Shown: in pieces, positions 6,092 to 9,641 of the stretch
Numbering within the stretch: the first letter of the stretch is position 1
Layout: each line of letters starts with the position of its first letter
NCBI GenBank assembly: GCA_913056375.1
Contig: CAJXNF010000078.1
Location: 1-9,641, forward strand
DNA: 9,641 bases
From: an uncultured Pseudomonadota bacterium
GTDB lineage: Bacteria; SAR324; NAC60-12
Reading direction: 5' to 3'
The notes under the pieces: generated by a model
The model's database searches: none
What the model saw: only the letters and a program-made list of their open reading frames with translations
What the model was told of the DNA's origin: nothing
Position numbers and translations under genes: made by a program

Positions 6092-7729
6092 ATGCAGCGC
6101 GATGAACAACTAAAGAAGATTACAGAAGAACCACTTGATGTGCTTGTGATAGGGGGAGGGATCAACGGGGCCGTCTCCTTCGCAGCACTTGCCGGACAGG
6201 GTCTCAAGGTAGGTCTGATAGATCGAAAGGACTTTGCCAGCGAGACAAGCATGCACTCATCCAACCTAGTGTGGGGTGGTATCAAATATATGGAGAGCTA
6301 CGAGTTTGGTCTCGTTCGAAAGCTTTGCATGTCGCGTAATCAGTTGATGAGGGCGTACCCCACAAATATTCGAGAGCTCCGTTTTTTTACCAACCTAGAC
6401 AGAGGATTCCGATTTCCAGCAATTATGCTTTATATGGGCGCCTTTCTTTACTGGCTCATCGGGAATTGCTTCACACGCCCACCCCGACTCTTGACTACCA
6501 GTAAGATCCGTGATGAAGAACCTGTTGTGAATACGGATAAAAGCATTGGTGGAATTGAGTACTCTGATGCCTACTTGCCTGAAAATGACGCTCGCTTCGT
6601 ATTCCAATTTATCCGTGGTGCCATGGACAGAGGAGGCGTTGCCCTAAATTATGTTGAATCTTTAGGAGGTGAACGGAATGCAGACTCAGGGTTTTGGAAA
6701 GTCAAAGTTCGGGATCAAATCAGCGGTAATCACCATGAGGTTAAAGCCAAAGTATTGATAAACGCTTGTGGTCCCTTTGTCGACTTTCAGAATAGAGCCC
6801 TGGCTCAAAACACCAAGCATCAGCATGTCTTTTCAAAGGGAATCCATCTGATTGTTAAAAAACTAACACCTCATGAGCGTGTACTGACGTTTTTTGCTGA
6901 CGATGGAAGACTCTTCTTTGCTATCCCGATGGGAAAAAGAACTGTCATTGGAACAACGGACACTCAAGTTCCCCAACCTGAGACACACGTCACACCAGAA
7001 GACAGATCTTTTGTTCTGAACAACATCAATAAGCGTGTTGAATTGGAGGCACCTCTGACAGAGTCCGACATCATTGCGGAGCGCTGTGGTGTTCGACCCC
7101 TCGTGGTCGAGCGTCAACAAGAAAAAACTGTAACTGACTGGGTGAAGATGTCACGCAAGCACGAAATTGATGTTGACACCAATCAGAAAACTATCAGTAT
7201 CTTCGGTGGGAAGCTAACAGATTGCCTGAATATTGGTGAGGAGGTCGTCGAATTCGTGCGAGAATGTGGTGTAGATGTTCAAGATAACACTTCAGTTTGG
7301 TACGGTGAACCCCCCAAGAATGAACACGACCGATTCTTACAAAGAGCAGCTGAAATTAAACTAGATGATTCCACTCCTCCGAATGCAAGTGAACCAAGCT
7401 CAACCCGACTCTGGCGGCGCTATGGAAGTAAAGCTTTCGATTTGTTGAACCAGATAGAAGTGAATCCCGATTTGAAAGAAGAACTGATTCCAGACTCCGA
7501 GTGCTTAAAGGTCGAAGCACTCCATGCCAGAGATCATGAGATGGTTGTTCACTTGGAAGATTTTCTTAGAAGACGAACAAAGATCTCCATGATGATTTCT
7601 CAAAAGAATCTTGAGGAAAATCCTGCAACCAAAGAAGCCTGTCAGATTCTTTTCGGTGATCATTCTCAAGATCGTTGGACAAGCTTTATTGAATCTGCCC
7701 AGGTTCAAAAAGATGTTGCGCTGAACTAA
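6092..7729 (+). CDS. GlpD-like FAD-dependent polyol-phosphate dehydrogenase (glycerol-3-phosphate dehydrogenase family)
   Basis: A 545-residue flavoprotein of the GlpD family. The FAD site is VLVIGGGINGA (17-27). EYSDA (156-160), NACGPFV (224-230), IGTTD (286-290) and FGGKLTD (371-377) follow in family order. A C-terminal helical domain carries YGSKA, LHARDHEMVVHLEDFLRRRT. Compared with E. coli GlpD, Tyr66, His252, Arg335 (GVRPL), Arg355 and Lys374 are kept at substrate or flavin positions. However, SSNLVWGGIKY replaces SSKLIHGGLRY, so His50 becomes Trp61 and the active-site Arg54 becomes Lys65, and the TTYR after the Lys becomes TDCL. It should oxidise glycerol-3-phosphate or a related polyol phosphate (for example erythritol phosphate, as EryB does), passing electrons to quinone at the membrane. 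A GAGG seven bases before the ATG supports the start. The regulator gene follows at once, and a polyol ABC transporter operon faces it. Confidence 0.88.
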   Translation: MQRDEQLKKITEEPLDVLVIGGGINGAVSFAALAGQGLKVGLIDRKDFASETSMHSSNLVWGGIKYMESYEFGLVRKLCMSRNQLMRAYPTNIRELRFFTNLDRGFRFPAIMLYMGAFLYWLIGNCFTRPPRLLTTSKIRDEEPVVNTDKSIGGIEYSDAYLPENDARFVFQFIRGAMDRGGVALNYVESLGGERNADSGFWKVKVRDQISGNHHEVKAKVLINACGPFVDFQNRALAQNTKHQHVFSKGIHLIVKKLTPHERVLTFFADDGRLFFAIPMGKRTVIGTTDTQVPQPETHVTPEDRSFVLNNINKRVELEAPLTESDIIAERCGVRPLVVERQQEKTVTDWVKMSRKHEIDVDTNQKTISIFGGKLTDCLNIGEEVVEFVRECGVDVQDNTSVWYGEPPKNEHDRFLQRAAEIKLDDSTPPNASEPSSTRLWRRYGSKAFDLLNQIEVNPDLKEELIPDSECLKVEALHARDHEMVVHLEDFLRRRTKISMMISQKNLEENPATKEACQILFGDHSQDRWTSFIESAQVQKDVALN

Positions 7730-7740
7730 CCTCCAAAAAT

Positions 7741-8694
7741 GTGAAAAAGCTAAATACTGCCCAACGGGACCAGCAACTCTATGCGTCCAGAATTGCTTGG
7801 TACTATTACAAGGCTGGATGGACGCAAAATGAGATTGCTGAAAAGCTTGGACTAAATCGGGCCCGTGTGATCAGCGTCCTGAATGAAGCCAGATTGTCAG
7901 GTCGGGTAACCATTCATGTTCACGGTGCTGATGCGCGCTTGAGCGATTTGGAACATCAACTTTGTGAAAAGTGGCACCTCAAAGAAGCTCTCCTAGTTCC
8001 AGAAATTTCTACTGAACATATTAACGAAAACATTGGTTTAGCAGCGGCTCAGTACATGGAACGCTTTCTTGACCATGAGAAGCAACTGATTGGGCTTGGC
8101 TGGGGCTCAACGATCTCCTGGATGACAAGAAACATTACCCATTCTACGCGGTCAGAGACATCGTTCATCACCTTGTGCGGAGGTGTAACGACCTACCTAA
8201 GTACTCGCATAGCGGAAAGGTCTGTCGGCTCACTCCTTTCCGGATTTCGCTATCCTTTCTACATCATTCCGACACCACTTGTTGTCAATTCAAGGGAAAT
8301 CAGGGATCTCCTCTTGGAAGAGCCTGAAGTACAGCGAGTGTTACAAATGGCGCTTACCGCAGATTTAAGCTTTGTTGGAATTGGTGCCCTTGAACCGAGC
8401 AACAGCTTCTCCCAATTCGGATATCGCAGTAAAGAAGATCTCGAGTTATTAACAAGATTAGGGGCCGTCGGAGAAATTCATGGAGAGTATTTCGACGCAG
8501 AAGGACAGTCACTGGAGCTCGAACAGCACGATCGACTGATTGCTACTCGACTGTCAGATTTGCGCAAAATGAAACAGGTCGTGGGTATTGCTGGAGGAGA
8601 GCGAAAACTAGAGGCACTGCGTGGAACCTTGAGAGGAAATTTGATATCTACTCTGATCACTGACGAACGCACAGCTCAAGCGCTGCTGCAGTAA
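7741..8694 (+). CDS. SorC-family (EryD-like) sugar-binding transcriptional regulator
   Basis: A 317-residue SorC/DeoR-type regulator of full length. The N-terminal helix-turn-helix is at about 26-50 (GWTQNEIAEKLGLNRARV). It is preceded by ASRIAWYYYKAG, the R-x-A-W-Y-Y-Y pattern typical of this family and of EryD, the erythritol repressor. The effector domain (about 65-317) shows GLGWGSTIS (118-126), LCGGVTTYL, PTPLVV, VGIGAL (212-217), EIHGEYFDAEG and a C-terminal GGERKLEALRGTLRG, the phosphosugar-binding fold. It starts with GTG, 11 bases after the dehydrogenase stop, without a clear ribosome site, so translation is probably coupled. It likely controls this operon and perhaps the facing transporter, responding to a phosphorylated polyol or its oxidation product. 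I cannot tell repressor from activator. Confidence 0.92.
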   Translation: MKKLNTAQRDQQLYASRIAWYYYKAGWTQNEIAEKLGLNRARVISVLNEARLSGRVTIHVHGADARLSDLEHQLCEKWHLKEALLVPEISTEHINENIGLAAAQYMERFLDHEKQLIGLGWGSTISWMTRNITHSTRSETSFITLCGGVTTYLSTRIAERSVGSLLSGFRYPFYIIPTPLVVNSREIRDLLLEEPEVQRVLQMALTADLSFVGIGALEPSNSFSQFGYRSKEDLELLTRLGAVGEIHGEYFDAEGQSLELEQHDRLIATRLSDLRKMKQVVGIAGGERKLEALRGTLRGNLISTLITDERTAQALLQ

Positions 8695-8939
8695 TTCCAT
8701 ACTACTGCAAAACCTTCCTCACAGACTCAAAAAAAGATCTCTCCTCTGTCTTGGCCCATCTCTTCTCATCGTAACCTTGCAAACTAACACCTGTAACAAA
8801 ACACTAAGAGAAGGAGCTAAAATCGAATTAATTTACTAATTTCTAGGCATTTTTTTGATGAGTTAGCTGTAAGGTGACAGATAAAGCCTGTACCAAAGTT
8901 TCTTGAAACTGATGTGGACAGAATAAGTGATCTGAAACG
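8695..8939. other. Convergent intergenic region between regulator and glpU
   Basis: No reading frame of interest on either strand. The region is where transcripts from both sides should end, but I see no strong GC-rich hairpin followed by T. A 14-base palindrome AGTTTC-TT-GAAACT lies at 8897-8910. No glpV-like solute-binding protein gene is present here, although glpV follows glpU in the rhizobial system. Confidence 0.5.
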
Positions 8940-9221
8940 TCAAACTTTGCGGAAGACGAAGATGGCGTAGAGGACAGCAACGATGGACGCACCCCACAAT
9001 GGAAAATCGGTGAGGCCCAGCCAAAAGATGTGTATAAATCCACTACCTAGTAGCGAAATAAAGAGGCGGTCACCTCGAGTAGTATGCAAGCCCAAAACTC
9101 CATAGCGTGGGCCGCCTCCAGGTGATTTGTATTCCCAGATTGCCATGCAGGTCAATGCCAGAGCAATCAGGATGAAGAACAGTGCGGTCTGCCAGGTCCA
9201 AGCCATCCACGAAAGAAACAT
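8940..9221 (-). CDS. glpU: DUF2160 small membrane protein, GlpU of a glycerol-type ABC transporter
   Basis: A 93-residue integral membrane protein with three predicted membrane segments (about 9-29, 52-70 and 75-91). Between the first two lies the cytosolic or periplasmic stretch PGGGPRYGVLGLHTTRGDRLF, followed by SLLGSGFIHIFWLGLTDFP; this conserved text is the DUF2160 signature. In Rhizobium leguminosarum such a protein, GlpU, is encoded with the GlpSTPQV glycerol ABC transporter; its exact role is not known, and it may assist the permease. Here it follows the permease gene with a two-base gap and has a strong ribosome site (GGGGAGGG) inside the end of that gene. It is the last gene of the operon visible, convergent with the dehydrogenase-regulator pair. 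Confidence 0.9.
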   Translation of the reverse strand: MFLSWMAWTWQTALFFILIALALTCMAIWEYKSPGGGPRYGVLGLHTTRGDRLFISLLGSGFIHIFWLGLTDFPLWGASIVAVLYAIFVFRKV

Positions 9222-9236
9222 CTTTATACCCTCCCC
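9222..9236 (-). promoter_or_regulatory. Strong ribosome binding site of glpU within the permease gene
   Basis: On the minus strand GGGGAGGG (9236-9229) stands seven bases ahead of the glpU ATG (9221). It overlaps the last codons of the permease gene, linking translation of the two membrane proteins. Confidence 0.7.
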
Positions 9237-9641
9237 AAAGCAAAGCCCTTGGCTATATAATTCCGCACAAAATAAATCACAAAAGCGCCTGGCACGATCG
9301 TCAGAGTACCAGCTGCAGACAAAAGCCCTAGTTCATACCCTGCTGTACTCACCGTGCGTGTCATCGTTGCAGCAATTGGTTTCGCATCTACCGCTGTCAA
9401 TGTTTTCGCCAAGAGTAACTCTACCCACGAAAACATAAAGCAAAAGAAGGCTGCCACACCAATTCCAGCTGCAATTGCTGGAATGAAAATTTTGAAGAAA
9501 AATTGTGGAAACGAGTAGCCATCGATGTATGCCGTTTCATCTAATTCTTTGGGCACCCCAGACATAAACCCCTCAAGAATCCAGACAGCTAGGGGGATGT
9601 TAAAAAGACAGTGAGACAGAGCAACTGCGATGTGTGTATCA
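9224..9641 (-). CDS. glpQ: ABC transporter permease, MalG/GlpQ-type, C-terminal half (cut by window edge)
   Basis: The frame is open from the right edge to a TAA at 9226-9224, giving the last 138 residues of a permease that would normally have about 270-290. An ATG at 9565 is internal, since clear family sequence lies upstream of it (THIAVALSHCLFNIPLAVWILEG). The EAA loop that docks on the ATPase is complete: KELDETAYIDG followed by FFFKIFIPAIAAG. Further membrane segments are near 55-78 and 106-127 of the visible part, and the end RNYIAKGFALGRV is typical of the sugar/polyol CUT1 family. The gene directly after it is glpU, which points to the glycerol-type GlpSTPQUV system; the ATPases, second permease and binding protein should lie beyond the right edge. 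The symbol follows rhizobial usage and is not the phosphodiesterase GlpQ. Confidence 0.88.
   Translation of the reverse strand, partial: DTHIAVALSHCLFNIPLAVWILEGFMSGVPKELDETAYIDGYSFPQFFFKIFIPAIAAGIGVAAFFCFMFSWVELLLAKTLTAVDAKPIAATMTRTVSTAGYELGLLSAAGTLTIVPGAFVIYFVRNYIAKGFALGRV

Noticed and set aside
8897..8910. Palindrome AGTTTC-TT-GAAACT as a transcription terminator
   Set aside because: The two-base centre cannot form an RNA loop without losing pairs, the stem is AT-rich and no T run follows. It may be a chance palindrome or a protein site.
9224..9565. Permease starting at the ATG at 9565
   Set aside because: The frame continues upstream to the window edge with clear permease sequence, and a 113-residue protein would lack most of the fold. 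The ATG is an internal methionine.
1..9641. Mobile element, CRISPR, tRNA or rRNA signals
   Set aside because: No repeat-spacer arrays, transposase-like frames, terminal repeats or recognisable RNA gene sequence were found on either strand by eye.

Overview
The window looks like part of the chromosome of a free-living, probably marine, proteobacterium. This rests on gene content (SDRs, phytanoyl-CoA-dioxygenase-like and DUF1479 oxygenases, and a GlpU/DUF2160-type ABC transporter), on moderate base composition (about 45% G+C in a coding stretch counted by hand) and on short, tightly packed operons. A SAR324-like or related lineage would fit, but that is a guess. There are no rRNA, tRNA, CRISPR, phage or transposase signals.

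Layout. Positions 1-225 (minus) hold the N-terminal part of an unrecognised protein running off the left edge. Positions 226-556 are a divergent control region with three close-set inverted repeats. Positions 557-3142 (plus) form a three-gene operon: two short-chain dehydrogenases and a phytanoyl-CoA-dioxygenase-like Fe(II)/2-oxoglutarate oxygenase. Facing it is clpS (3173-3478, minus), the N-degron adaptor of ClpAP, with its own recognisable promoter. After an AT-rich gap, a HAD-type phosphatase (3870-4514) overlaps by 11 bases a DUF1479/YbiU-type putative oxygenase (4504-5745).

The right third is a polyol-phosphate module. A diverged GlpD-like FAD dehydrogenase (6092-7729) is followed after 11 bases by a SorC-type, phosphosugar-sensing regulator (7741-8694). 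Convergent to these, and running in from the right edge, is an ABC transporter operon of which only the end is visible: a MalG-type permease (GlpQ-like, partial) and GlpU (DUF2160). Together they resemble the rhizobial glycerol uptake system (GlpSTPQUV with GlpD). Two things differ: the regulator is SorC/EryD-like rather than a DeoR-type GlpR, and the dehydrogenase has changed active-site positions. The true substrate may therefore be another polyol phosphate such as erythritol phosphate.

How the genes may work together (inference): the right part imports a polyol and oxidises its phosphate under control of a regulator that senses a phosphorylated intermediate. The left operon would carry out successive alcohol/ketone oxidations plus one hydroxylation on an unknown small organic molecule. 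No single unprecedented system is evident. The most distinctive points are the altered GlpD-like active site with its SorC regulator, the second SDR lacking the family asparagine, and the overlapping HAD-DUF1479 pair.
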